DNA of 64,000 bases from Aulostomus chinensis (taxonomy: Eukaryota; Chordata; Actinopteri; Syngnathiformes; Aulostomidae). Below, in pieces: positions 50,557 to 59,632 of this stretch. Made by a program: the position numbers and the translations under genes. The stretch is taken from positions 23,225,177 through 23,289,176 of the forward strand of contig JBBMOA010000020.1 in assembly GCA_037954235.1 (NCBI GenBank), in the 5' to 3' direction. Position 1 is the first letter of the stretch, and every line of letters starts with the position of its first letter. The notes below the pieces were generated by a model, which saw only the letters and a list, made by a program, of their open reading frames with translations, was not told the origin of the DNA and did no database searches.

Positions 50557-50725
50557 CAAAATTACAGAAATGTTCACCGTCCACACTCAGGCAGGCTGAG
50601 GTCTCCTCACTCCTCAGTCCTGGCCCTCAGCTCTGGGGCCCCCCAGGGTGTGTGCTGAGCGTTTCCAGGGCAACGACAGAAAACCTCACTGACAATCAAG
50701 ATGAAGGCCTGGCCAGTGGGTCAAG

Positions 50726-50905
50726 ATGACTGGTCAGAATGCAGTCAAGGAGGTCGACAAAGAAAGAACTCAACGACTGAATCGACTTCAAGGTTTTCTA
50801 GTGATTGTGAGAAAGAAGGTTGGAGAAGAGAATCTAACAAAGTTTGGAAACGGTTATTTTCTCTCGAAACAAAAGAAGACATCAGACCCTCATAAGAAGA
50901 CTTGA
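50726..50905 (+). CDS. 59-codon ORF upstream of and in frame with the main ORF, unit 1
   Basis: It starts at an ATG and encodes a highly charged peptide beginning MTGQNAVKEVDKERTQRLNR and ending KKTSDPHKKT. The stop TGA is followed by GTG, a second TGA and AGC, and then the ATG of the 382-codon ORF, all in one frame. The peptide is unrecognised. It could be a translated upstream ORF, an exon, or the former N terminus of the main protein. A TTTTCTAG acceptor-like site lies inside it at about 50794-50801. Confidence 0.35.
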   Translation: MTGQNAVKEVDKERTQRLNRLQGFLVIVRKKVGEENLTKFGNGYFLSKQKKTSDPHKKT

Positions 50906-50914
50906 GTGTGAAGC

Positions 50915-52063
50915 ATGTTTCACCCAGAAGAGGCGGTTCCCCACTTGGGCACATGCAGACCTGAAGAGGAGCGCCCCCGCTGCAGCAAAGCCTTCACTAA
51001 ACAGCTTGTTGCTGAGTACTGCACTTTATTCCCGAGAGAGGAGGCCTCCTTCTATTGGACATATTTCTATGGAGAGGAGACCCCCCGCTGCGGCACGTAT
51101 TTCTGGGACGAGATTGCTGCCCCCGACTGCCCAATCATCTTTGACGAGGTGTCCCCGTCCCCCTGCAGCACATGCTCACCTGAGGAGGTGACCCCCCGCA
51201 GCAGCACGTCCTCCTTGGAAGAGGAGTCCCCCGGCTGCAGTTCATCTTCCTCTGAAGACCTGACCCCCCCCAGCAGCAGATTCTTCTCTGAAGAGCTCAT
51301 CGCCCAGTACTGCAAATATTACGCTGAAATGGAGACCCCCAGCTGCAGCAGGACACAAACGCCTGAGGGGGATGCCCCCCAGTACTGCTCACACATCTTT
51401 GACAAGGTGTCCCCGCCCCCCTGCAGCTCTTCCACACCTGAAGAGGTGCCCCCCAGCTCCTGCGAAGTCACCCCAGAAGATGCGGCCCAGGATGTAGGAT
51501 CTCCGTCACCAATGAAGGTGTCCCCCTGCTACGAGTCCCAGACACCACCAGAGGTTGTGAGCAGCAGCTCCACATCCCAGACATCTCCAGAAAAGGAGAG
51601 GGAAATAATGACAAATTATTTGATTCAGTCTCTCATGTCAAAGTTGTTCAAGCGACTCTCACGCAAATCCAGACGCTCCTTGCTGGTGGAAGATTTTGAC
51701 CAGATAGTCGTTCGTCTAACGCGCACGGTACCAGTGAGAGTCAGCAAACTCCTCAAAGTGAGCCGGCTTCTTAGCAACACGGAACGCATTCTGGAGACGG
51801 TCCTCAAAGACCTGCTGGAAGAATTCGGATCCCCAGGAATTCTGCTCAAAGCTGCATTGGCATCCGACGCGTCAGTGTTTGATGAGGCTGTCTGGCGAAA
51901 TTTAAGCATCCACCTCAGCACGCCCGCGGAGGTTCTGCACCAAAAATCCTCCTTCTTCAAAACGCTTTCATCAGTGGCCAAATCCATAACCAAGTCCTTC
52001 AGCAGCATGTTTTGTCGCAAAGTGACCCCCGTGACCCCAGCCAGGATGTGGAGGTCATGTTAA
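50915..52063 (+). CDS. unrecognised 382-residue dodecapeptide-repeat protein, copy 1
   Basis: I do not recognise this protein. Residues about 4-225 consist of roughly seventeen repeats of 12-13 residues following E-E-x-x-P-x-C-S-x-x-x-x, for example EEVTPRSSTSSL, EEESPGCSSSSS and EEVPPSSCEVTP. These are acidic and rich in Ser, Pro and Cys, and are encoded by 36-39-bp DNA repeats. Residues about 228-345 look helical and basic to mixed, with KLFKRLSRKSRR at 243-254, a helix around SNTERILETVLKDLLEEFG (287-305) and LKAALASDASVFDEAVW. The tail is SSMFCRKVTPVTPARMWRSC. There is no signal peptide or membrane span. The ATG has A at -3, with in-frame TGA two codons upstream. Copy 1 has Glu19, Thr86 and Ser361, against Lys19 in copy 2, Ile86 in copies 2-4 and Pro361 in copies 2-4. 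The four intact copies support coding, but so recent a duplication cannot prove constraint. Confidence 0.55.
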   Translation: MFHPEEAVPHLGTCRPEEERPRCSKAFTKQLVAEYCTLFPREEASFYWTYFYGEETPRCGTYFWDEIAAPDCPIIFDEVSPSPCSTCSPEEVTPRSSTSSLEEESPGCSSSSSEDLTPPSSRFFSEELIAQYCKYYAEMETPSCSRTQTPEGDAPQYCSHIFDKVSPPPCSSSTPEEVPPSSCEVTPEDAAQDVGSPSPMKVSPCYESQTPPEVVSSSSTSQTSPEKEREIMTNYLIQSLMSKLFKRLSRKSRRSLLVEDFDQIVVRLTRTVPVRVSKLLKVSRLLSNTERILETVLKDLLEEFGSPGILLKAALASDASVFDEAVWRNLSIHLSTPAEVLHQKSSFFKTLSSVAKSITKSFSSMFCRKVTPVTPARMWRSC

Positions 52064-52305
52064 GAGGAGGACTCAGGAGTCAGCAGACCTCTCCCGCTCA
52101 GAAGGACCGTGATGGCAGCTCTGCGCCTCCTCAGAGTGCCACACGCCAGATCTGATGTCGACCTGATGAAGGTTATGGAGCTCATCAGGTCACACGTTCA
52201 CACGTCTCGCCATGTCCAAAATGAGCAACTGGAGAAAAGGAAAATAAGCACCTCCTTCAGCTGACTGACTGGCCTTCGCTGATCGTCACAAGGAATTCTG
52301 TTGAC

Positions 52306-52311
52306 AATAAA
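52306..52311 (+). terminator. polyadenylation signal after copy 1
   Basis: AATAAA in TTGACAATAAAGAACTTGAC lies 242 bases after the stop, a normal distance for a short 3' untranslated region. Further AATAAA hexamers occur later in the unit at 53014 and 53268. Confidence 0.55.
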
Positions 52312-52435
52312 GAACTTGACTTCCTTTCCACTGGAAAAAAGAAATTACTGCTCGTGTTGTTTTTTTAATTTCCCTCTTTGAGTTCGGTTCTGATCAAACT
52401 CCTCTTCTGTATGTTGTCAAATGAGACCTCTCCGT

Positions 52436-52448
52436 CCGCTAGAGGGCG
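52436..52448 (+). promoter_or_regulatory. CTCF-like motif, unit 1
   Basis: CCGCTAGAGGGCG, followed by ACAG, resembles the CTCF core and matches the site between igf2r and the astacin gene. Units 2-4 repeat it at 56028, 59620 and 63222. Confidence 0.35.
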
Positions 52449-53463
52449 ACAGAGTGTTAGACGTCTCCCCCGCGGCTCCACTCAGGTTCTCCTCTTGCTG
52501 AAGACGTCGGGGTCAAGAGATGAGGTGTGTTCCTCCGCCATCACACCCCTCAGACTGGACCACAGTGGAGAGGGACTCACCTGTTTGACTTCATCCTGCT
52601 TCCTCTGAGCGTGGAGTCGCTGTTGATGTTCTAACACATATTTCTGTCCAACTTGTTCCTCACTTATGTTCTCTGTGTTTGTTTCTTTATTGTTATTTTA
52701 ACCTGCTTGAAGAAATTCCTCCATATTAGAATCAAATAAGTGTCCAACATAAAGTGTCACCCTGTTACCAAATTCATGTCTAGGAATAAAAGGTTCCTGG
52801 GATCTTCCATATTTGAAGAGCAGTCACATGAACGTCTGTACAGACTCTGTGACCATCAGCTCTACCGCAGAAATAGTGGTCAGATGTGGCCCGGGGGAGT
52901 CCAGATCTGGCGGCGGCTCAGAATCAATGTTTTGCTATGGAGGTTTTCATTGAAGAAAACGTCCATCTGTTCAGCTCCTGTGGAACATGATGGCTGTACT
53001 CCACACGCTAAATAATAAAACTTGACCGGTAGAAGATGCAGTGCTGTTCAGGATTAATCTGGCGCGCTGCTGCAGCCTAGCGGGAAAGAAGAGGTACAAG
53101 TAAACAGTTTTTTAACTGGAGGAGGTCCACTTAGTTTATTTCTCACTCACTCAATCAAGGCAACTTCACTCATCAACCACTTTTTCTATCACTGGATGAC
53201 TAACTGACCCTTTCTAGCTTATTTTAAGGACTTGTAATTGAATTTCATTGTACAGCTGTACGACGACAATAAAGGCATTTAAATCAAAAAGTTAATATTG
53301 ACAGATTTATTAACTTTGCTTCATGATGTCATTGTTATAATTTAAAGGTGCGAAAGATAGCAATTTGAAGAAAAGGTTCAGGCTTCCTGAGCCAATAGCT
53401 TGAAAATGTTGATATCAGGCCTCTTTTCTACCCGACAGGAAGGCTAACGTTTGCTAACTAACA

Positions 53464-53605
53464 ATGTCGGTTGCTCGAGTTACCAAGTTCAGCTTCCTCC
53501 TCGTTGGTGTGGTTACTGTCAGCGTGGGACAGAATCACAGAATGGACCTGGCAGAGCCAAAATCTGTCTGTGCTTTTACAGGTAGTCCAACTCTGACCAC
53601 ATGTG
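53464..53605 (+). CDS. leader-like exon A (candidate secreted first exon), between copies 1 and 2
   Basis: From an ATG the frame reads VTKFSFLLVGVVTVSVGQNH, a good signal peptide with a cleavage site near VSVG|Q, then KSVCAFTGSPTLTTC. The last part resembles the start of fish CD22-like or other V-type Ig domains (SVCAxxGSxVTLxC). It ends at TGTG|GTGAGT, a strong donor in phase 1; an alternative donor is ACAG|GTAGTC at 53582. A TTTTCTACCCGACAG acceptor-like site precedes it at 53440. No following Ig exon was found, so it may be a decayed or hijacked leader exon. Confidence 0.4.
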
Positions 53606-54082
53606 GTGAGTTGGGTCTTCTGGCAACCAGTAGAATAGATTAGCGCAACAAGAGTGAGTGTGACATCGACTGACCCAAGGGTGTCAATGGGGGATGAGCC
53701 AGATACTCTGATGAAATGAATATCCGGTACAAATACTGCAGTTGTGATTAAAGGTGGTCAAAAAAATATAAATCCTATCGTAGAATTAGTGGGCAAATCC
53801 ACGTCCAAGACCTCCAGAGCCTTATTTCATCACAGCAAAGCGGCCCCCTCAATGTAAAAAGGGGGTGTAGGAGGTAAAGGCTCTTGGAGGTGGGGAATGC
53901 GTCCTCTGCTACACATACAACCCTCTATGCCAAGCTAAGGCTTTCATTCCTTTGTCCTTCATAAAAATGGTGATGGACCATGGAGCAGGACGAGGGTCAG
54001 TACTGGCTCAGCGTTTCTGCGCTGGTCTGAGCTGAAAGGCCGAAGGAGGCTGTGAAGCCATGCTAACGTTTGCTAACTAAAA

Positions 54083-54148
54083 ATGCTGTTTGCTGGAGTT
54101 ACCAAGTTGGGCTTCTTACTGGTTTGTGTTGTTACTGTCAGCGTGTGA
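54083..54148 (+). pseudogene. leader-like segment B, unit 2
   Basis: Same as in unit 1 apart from a single base (GGCTTC for GGCCTC); the TGA stop is conserved. Confidence 0.5.
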
Positions 54149-54317
54149 CAAAATTACAGAAATGTTCACCGTCCACACTCAGGCAGGCTGAGGTCTCTTC
54201 ACTCCTCAGTCCTGGCCCTCAGCTCTGGGGCCCCCCAGGGTGTGTGCTGAGCGTTTCCAGGGCAACGACAGAAAACATCACTGACAATCAAGATGAAGGC
54301 CTGGCCAGTGGGTCAAG

Positions 54318-54497
54318 ATGACTGGTCAGAATGCAGTCAAGGAGGTCGACAAAGAAAGAACTCAACGACTGAATCGACTTAAAGGTTTTCTAGTGATTGT
54401 GAGAAAGAAGGCTGGAGAAGAGAATCTAACAAAGTTTGGAAACGGTTATTTTCTCTCGAAACAAAAGAAGACATCAGACCCTCATAAGAAGACTTGA
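54318..54497 (+). CDS. 59-codon in-frame upstream ORF, unit 2
   Basis: Same length and frame relation as in unit 1. It differs by Gln to Lys in the LKGF segment and by Val to Ala in RKKAGEEN. Both TGA codons before the main ATG are kept. Confidence 0.35.
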   Translation: MTGQNAVKEVDKERTQRLNRLKGFLVIVRKKAGEENLTKFGNGYFLSKQKKTSDPHKKT

Positions 54498-54506
54498 GTG
54501 TGAAGC

Positions 54507-55655
54507 ATGTTTCACCCAGAAGAGGCGGTTCCCCACTTGGGCACATGCAGACCTGAAGAGAAGCGCCCCCGCTGCAGCAAAGCCTTCACTAAACAGCTTG
54601 TTGCTGAGTACTGCACTTTATTCCCGAGAGAGGAGGCCTCCTTCTATTGGACATATTTCTATGGAGAGGAGACCCCCCGCTGCGGCACGTATTTCTGGGA
54701 CGAGATTGCTGCCCCCGACTGCCCAATCATCTTTGACGAGGTGTCCCCGTCCCCCTGCAGCATATGCTCACCTGAGGAGGTGACCCCCCGCAGCAGCACG
54801 TCCTCCTTGGAAGAGGAGTCCCCCGGCTGCAGTTCATCTTCCTCTGAAGACCTGACCCCCCCCAGCAGCAGATTCTTCTCTGAAGAGCTCATCGCCCAGT
54901 ACTGCAAATATTACGCTGAAATGGAGACCCCCAGCTGCAGCAGGACACAAACGCCTGAGGGGGATGCCCCCCAGTACTGCTCACACATCTTTGACAAGGT
55001 GTCCCCGCCCCCCTGCAGCTCTTCCACACCTGAAGAGGTGCCCCCCAGCTCCTGCGAAGTCACCCCAGAAGATGCGGCCCAGGATGTAGGATCTCCGTCA
55101 CCAATGAAGGTGTCCCCCTGCTACGAGTCCCAGACACCACCAGAGGTTGTGAGCAGCAGCTCCACATCCCAGACATCTCCAGAAAAGGAGAGGGAAATAA
55201 TGACAAATTATTTGATTCAGTCTCTCATGTCAAAGTTGTTCAAGCGACTCTCACGCAAATCCAGACGCTCCTTGCTGGTGGAAGATTTTGACCAGATAGT
55301 CGTTCGTCTAACGCGCACGGTACCAGTGAGAGTCAGCAAACTCCTCAAAGTGAGCCGGCTTCTTAGCAACACGGAACGCATTCTGGAGACGGTCCTCAAA
55401 GACCTGCTGGAAGAATTCGGATCCCCAGGAATTCTGCTCAAAGCTGCATTGGCATCCGACGCGTCAGTGTTTGATGAGGCTGTCTGGCGAAATTTAAGCA
55501 TCCACCTCAGCACGCCCGCGGAGGTTCTGCACCAAAAATCCTCCTTCTTCAAAACGCTTTCATCAGTGGCCAAATCCATAACCAAGCCCTTCAGCAGCAT
55601 GTTTTGTCGCAAAGTGACCCCTGTGACCCCAGCCAGGATGTGGAGGTCATGTTAA
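54507..55655 (+). CDS. dodecapeptide-repeat protein, copy 2
   Basis: Intact 382 codons. Compared with copy 1 it has Lys at 19, Ile at 86 and Pro at 361. Copies 3 and 4 share Ile86 and Pro361 but keep Glu19. Upstream it has leader-like exon A at 53464, which copy 1 lacks. Confidence 0.55.
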   Translation: MFHPEEAVPHLGTCRPEEKRPRCSKAFTKQLVAEYCTLFPREEASFYWTYFYGEETPRCGTYFWDEIAAPDCPIIFDEVSPSPCSICSPEEVTPRSSTSSLEEESPGCSSSSSEDLTPPSSRFFSEELIAQYCKYYAEMETPSCSRTQTPEGDAPQYCSHIFDKVSPPPCSSSTPEEVPPSSCEVTPEDAAQDVGSPSPMKVSPCYESQTPPEVVSSSSTSQTSPEKEREIMTNYLIQSLMSKLFKRLSRKSRRSLLVEDFDQIVVRLTRTVPVRVSKLLKVSRLLSNTERILETVLKDLLEEFGSPGILLKAALASDASVFDEAVWRNLSIHLSTPAEVLHQKSSFFKTLSSVAKSITKPFSSMFCRKVTPVTPARMWRSC

Positions 55656-55897
55656 GAGGAGGACTCAGGAGTCAGCAGACCTCTCCCGCTCAGAAGGACC
55701 GTGATGGCAGCTCTGCGCCTCCTCAGAGTGCCACACGCCAGATCTGATGTCGACCTGATGAAGGTTATGGAGCTCATCAGGTCACACGTTCACACGTCTC
55801 GCCATGTCCAAAATGAGCAACTGGAGAAAAGGAAAATAAGCACCTCCTTCAGCTGACTGACTGGCCTTCGCTGATCGTCACAAGGAATTCTGTTGAC

Positions 55898-55903
55898 AAT
55901 AAA
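55898..55903 (+). terminator. polyadenylation signal after copy 2
   Basis: AATAAA at the position equivalent to 52306 in unit 1. Confidence 0.55.
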
Positions 55904-56027
55904 GAACTTGACTTCCTTTCCACTGGAAAAAAGAAATTACTGCTCGTGTTGTTTTTTTAATTTCCCTCTTTGAGTTCGGTTCTGATCAAACTCCTCTTCT
56001 GTATGTTGTCAAATGAGACCTCTCCGT

Positions 56028-56040
56028 CCGCTAGAGGGCG
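56028..56040 (+). promoter_or_regulatory. CTCF-like motif, unit 2
   Basis: CCGCTAGAGGGCG, unchanged from unit 1; the base three positions past the core differs (ACAGAAT for ACAGAGT). Confidence 0.35.
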
Positions 56041-57055
56041 ACAGAATGTTAGACGTCTCCCCCGCGGCTCCACTCAGGTTCTCCTCTTGCTGAAGACGTC
56101 GGGGTCAAGAGATGAGGTGTGTTCCTCCGCCATCACACCCCTCAGACTGGACCACAGTGGAGAGGGACTCACCTGTTTGACTTCATCCTGCTTCCTCTGA
56201 GCGTGGAGTCGCTGTTGATGTTCTAACACATATTTCTGTCCAACTTGTTCCTCACTTATGTTCTCTGTGTTTGTTTCTTTATTGTTATTTTAACCTGCTT
56301 GAAGAAATTCCTCCATATTAGAATCAAATAAGTGTCCAACATAAAGTGTCACCCTGTTACCAAATTCATGTCTAGGAATAAAAGGTTCCTGGGATCTTCC
56401 ATATTTGAAGAGCAGTCACATGAACGTCTGTACAGACTCTGTGACCATCAGCTCTACCGCAGAAATAGTGGTCAGATGTGGCCCGGGGGAGTCCAGATCT
56501 GGCGGCGGCTCAGAATCAATGTTTTGCTATGGAGGTTTTCATTGAAGAAAACGTCCATCTGTTCAGCTCCTGTGGAACATGATGGCTGTACTCCACACGC
56601 TAAATAATAAAACTTGACCGGTAGAAGATGCAGTGCTGTTCAGGATTAATCTGGCGCGCTGCTGCAGCCTAGCGGGAAAGAAGAGGTACAAGTAAACAGT
56701 TTTTTAACTGGAGGAGGTCCACTTAGTTTATTTCTCACTCACTCAATCAAGGCAACTTCACTCATCAACCACTTTTTCTATCACTGGATGACTAACTGAC
56801 CCTTTCTAGCTTATTTTAAGGACTTGTAATTGAATTTCATTGTACAGCTGTACGACGACAATAAAGGCATTTAAATCAAAAAGTTAATATTGACAGATTT
56901 ATTAACTTTGCTTCATGATGTCATTGTTATAATTTAAAGGTGCGAAAGATAGCAATTTGAAGAAAAGGTTCAGGCTTCCTGAGCCAATAGCTTGAAAATG
57001 TTGATATCAGGCCTCTTTTCTACCCGACAGGAAGGCTAACGTTTGCTAACTAACA

Positions 57056-57197
57056 ATGTCGGTTGCTCGAGTTACCAAGTTCAGCTTCCTCCTCGTTGGT
57101 GTGGTTACTGTCAGCGTGGGACAGAATCACAGAATGGACCTGGCAGAGCCAAAATCTGTCTGTGCTTTTACAGGTAGTCCAACTCTGACCACATGTG
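57056..57197 (+). CDS. leader-like exon A, between copies 2 and 3
   Basis: Identical in reading to the copy at 53464, with the same acceptor-like site and GTGAGT donor. The open leader frame is kept in all three copies. Confidence 0.4.
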
Positions 57198-57674
57198 GTG
57201 AGTTGGGTCTTCTGGCAACCAGTAGAATAGATTAGCGCAACAAGAGTGAGTGTGACATCGACTGACCCAAGGGTGTCAATGGGGGATGAGCCAGATACTC
57301 TGATGAAATGAATATCCGGTACAAATACTGCAGTTGTGATTAAAGGTGGTCAAAAAAATATAAATCCTATCGTAGAATTAGTGGGCAAATCCACGTCCAA
57401 GACCTCCAGAGCCTTATTTCATCACAGCAAAGCGGCCCCCTCAATGTAAAAAGGGGGTGTAGGAGGTAAAGGCTCTTGGAGGTGGGGAATGCGTCCTCTG
57501 CTACACATACAACCCTCTATGCCAAGCTAAGGCTTTCATTCCTTTGTCCTTCATAAAAATGGTGATGGACCATGGAGCAGGACGAGGGTCAGTACCGGCT
57601 CAGCGTTTCTGCGCTGGTCTGAGCTGAAAGGCCGAAGGAGGCTGTGAAGCCATGCTAACGTTTGCTAACTAAAA

Positions 57675-57740
57675 ATGCTGTTTGCTGGAGTTACCAAGTT
57701 GGGCCTCTTACTGGTTTGTGTTGTTACTGTCAGCGTGTGA
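57675..57740 (+). pseudogene. leader-like segment B, unit 3
   Basis: Identical in reading to unit 1, with the TGA stop after VSV. Confidence 0.5.
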
Positions 57741-57909
57741 CAAAATTACAGAAATGTTCACCGTCCACACTCAGGCAGGCTGAGGTCTCCTCACTCCTCA
57801 GTCCTGGCCCTCAGCTCTGGGGCCCCCCAGGGTGTGTGCTGAGCGTTTCCAGGGCAACGACAGAAAACATCACTGACAATCAAGATGAAGGCCTGGCCAG
57901 TGGGTCAAG

Positions 57910-58089
57910 ATGACTGGTCAGAATGCAGTCAAGGAGGTCGACAAAGAAAGAACTCAACGACTGAATCGACTTAAAGGTTTTCTAGTGATTGTGAGAAAGA
58001 AGGTTGGAGAAGAGAATCTAACAAAGTTTGGAAACGGTTATTTTCTCTCGAAACAAAAGAAGACATCAGACCCTCATAAGAAGACTTGA
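57910..58089 (+). CDS. 59-codon in-frame upstream ORF, unit 3
   Basis: Same as unit 1 except Gln to Lys in LKGF. The two-TGA junction to the main ORF is conserved. Confidence 0.35.
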   Translation: MTGQNAVKEVDKERTQRLNRLKGFLVIVRKKVGEENLTKFGNGYFLSKQKKTSDPHKKT

Positions 58090-58098
58090 GTGTGAAGC

Positions 58099-59247
58099 AT
58101 GTTTCACCCAGAAGAGGCGGTTCCCCACTTGGGCACATGCAGACCTGAAGAGGAGCGCCCCCGCTGCAGCAAAGCCTTCACTAAACAGCTTGTTGCTGAG
58201 TACTGCACTTTATTCCCGAGAGAGGAGGCCTCCTTCTATTGGACATATTTCTATGGAGAGGAGACCCCCCGCTGCGGCACGTATTTCTGGGACGAGATTG
58301 CTGCCCCCGACTGCCCAATCATCTTTGACGAGGTGTCCCCGTCCCCCTGCAGCATATGCTCACCTGAGGAGGTGACCCCCCGCAGCAGCACGTCCTCCTT
58401 GGAAGAGGAGTCCCCCGGCTGCAGTTCATCTTCCTCTGAAGACCTGACCCCCCCCAGCAGCAGATTCTTCTCTGAAGAGCTCATCGCCCAGTACTGCAAA
58501 TATTACGCTGAAATGGAGACCCCCAGCTGCAGCAGGACACAAACGCCTGAGGGGGATGCCCCCCAGTACTGCTCACACATCTTTGACAAGGTGTCCCCGC
58601 CCCCCTGCAGCTCTTCCACACCTGAAGAGGTGCCCCCCAGCTCCTGCGAAGTCACCCCAGAAGATGCGGCCCAGGATGTAGGATCTCCGTCACCAATGAA
58701 GGTGTCCCCCTGCTACGAGTCCCAGACACCACCAGAGGTTGTGAGCAGCAGCTCCACATCCCAGACATCTCCAGAAAAGGAGAGGGAAATAATGACAAAT
58801 TATTTGATTCAGTCTCTCATGTCAAAGTTGTTCAAGCGACTCTCACGCAAATCCAGACGCTCCTTGCTGGTGGAAGATTTTGACCAGATAGTCGTTCGTC
58901 TAACGCGCACGGTACCAGTGAGAGTCAGCAAACTCCTCAAAGTGAGCCGGCTTCTTAGCAACACGGAACGCATTCTGGAGACGGTCCTCAAAGACCTGCT
59001 GGAAGAATTCGGATCCCCAGGAATTCTGCTCAAAGCTGCATTGGCATCCGACGCGTCAGTGTTTGATGAGGCTGTCTGGCGAAATTTAAGCATCCACCTC
59101 AGCACGCCCGCGGAGGTTCTGCACCAAAAATCCTCCTTCTTCAAAACGCTTTCATCAGTGGCCAAATCCATAACCAAGCCCTTCAGCAGCATGTTTTGTC
59201 GCAAAGTGACCCCCGTGACCCCAGCCAGGATGTGGAGGTCATGTTAA
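58099..59247 (+). CDS. dodecapeptide-repeat protein, copy 3
   Basis: Intact 382 codons with Glu19, Ile86 and Pro361; its predicted protein appears identical to copy 4. Leader-like exon A lies about 1 kb upstream at 57056. Confidence 0.55.
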   Translation: MFHPEEAVPHLGTCRPEEERPRCSKAFTKQLVAEYCTLFPREEASFYWTYFYGEETPRCGTYFWDEIAAPDCPIIFDEVSPSPCSICSPEEVTPRSSTSSLEEESPGCSSSSSEDLTPPSSRFFSEELIAQYCKYYAEMETPSCSRTQTPEGDAPQYCSHIFDKVSPPPCSSSTPEEVPPSSCEVTPEDAAQDVGSPSPMKVSPCYESQTPPEVVSSSSTSQTSPEKEREIMTNYLIQSLMSKLFKRLSRKSRRSLLVEDFDQIVVRLTRTVPVRVSKLLKVSRLLSNTERILETVLKDLLEEFGSPGILLKAALASDASVFDEAVWRNLSIHLSTPAEVLHQKSSFFKTLSSVAKSITKPFSSMFCRKVTPVTPARMWRSC

Positions 59248-59489
59248 GAGGAGGACTCAGGAGTCAGCAGACCTCTCCCGCTCAGAAGGACCGTGATGGC
59301 AGCTCTGCGCCTCCTCAGAGTGCCACACGCCAGATCTGATGTCGACCTGATGAAGGTTATGGAGCTCATCAGGTCAAACGTTCACACGTCTCGCCATGTC
59401 CAAAATGAGCAACTGGAGAAAAGGAAAATAAGCACCTCCTTCAGCTGACTGACTGGCCTTCGCTGATCGTCACAAGGAATTCTGTTGAC

Positions 59490-59495
59490 AATAAA
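59490..59495 (+). terminator. polyadenylation signal after copy 3
   Basis: AATAAA at the position equivalent to 52306. Confidence 0.55.
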
Positions 59496-59619
59496 GAACT
59501 TGACTTCCTTTCCACTGGAAAAAAGAAATTACTGCTCGTGTTGTTTTTTTAATTTCCCTCTTTGAGTTCGGTTCTGATCAAACTCCTCTTCTGTATGTTG
59601 TCAAATGAGACCTCTCCGT

Positions 59620-59632
59620 CCGCTAGAGGGCG
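59620..59632 (+). promoter_or_regulatory. CTCF-like motif, unit 3
   Basis: CCGCTAGAGGGCG, unchanged. Confidence 0.35.

Larger units (their letters stand above)
49944..53535 (+). repeat. tandem unit 1 (3592 bp)
   Basis: This is the first full copy of the array. Boundaries are set where similarity to the following copies begins (CACAGAATGGACC). The unit contains, in order, a tail of leader-like segment A, leader-like segment B with a stop, a 59-codon ORF, the 382-codon ORF, a polyadenylation signal, a CTCF-like motif and the next unit's segment A. It differs from units 2-4 at scattered single bases. Confidence 0.97.
53536..57127 (+). repeat. tandem unit 2 (3592 bp)
   Basis: Nearly identical to unit 1 throughout, coding and non-coding alike. 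Private differences include the change to Lys at residue 19 of the main ORF and GACAGAATGTTAG after the CTCF-like motif. Confidence 0.97.

Noticed and set aside
50903..50911. TGA-GTG-TGA read as selenocysteine codons
   Set aside because: No selenoprotein family resemblance and I could not identify a SECIS element by eye; kept only as an open question.
50844..51191. 115-codon frame overlapping the start of the main array ORF (and its copies)
   Set aside because: It starts at TTG, is in a shifted frame over the repeat-coding region, and reads as a shadow of the main ORF.
51625..52020. 131-codon antisense frame opposite the C-terminal domain (and copies)
   Set aside because: Antisense shadow of the 382-codon ORF with no recognisable features of its own.
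50915..52063. Main array ORF as a retroelement gag-like protein
   Set aside because: Cysteines do not form C-x2-C-x4-H-x4-C knuckles, no polymerase follows and no terminal repeats flank the units.
52740..53015. 91-codon frame in the 3' part of the unit
   Set aside because: It begins at GTG, and a 10-bp insertion shifts it in units 3 and 4, so it is not conserved coding sequence.
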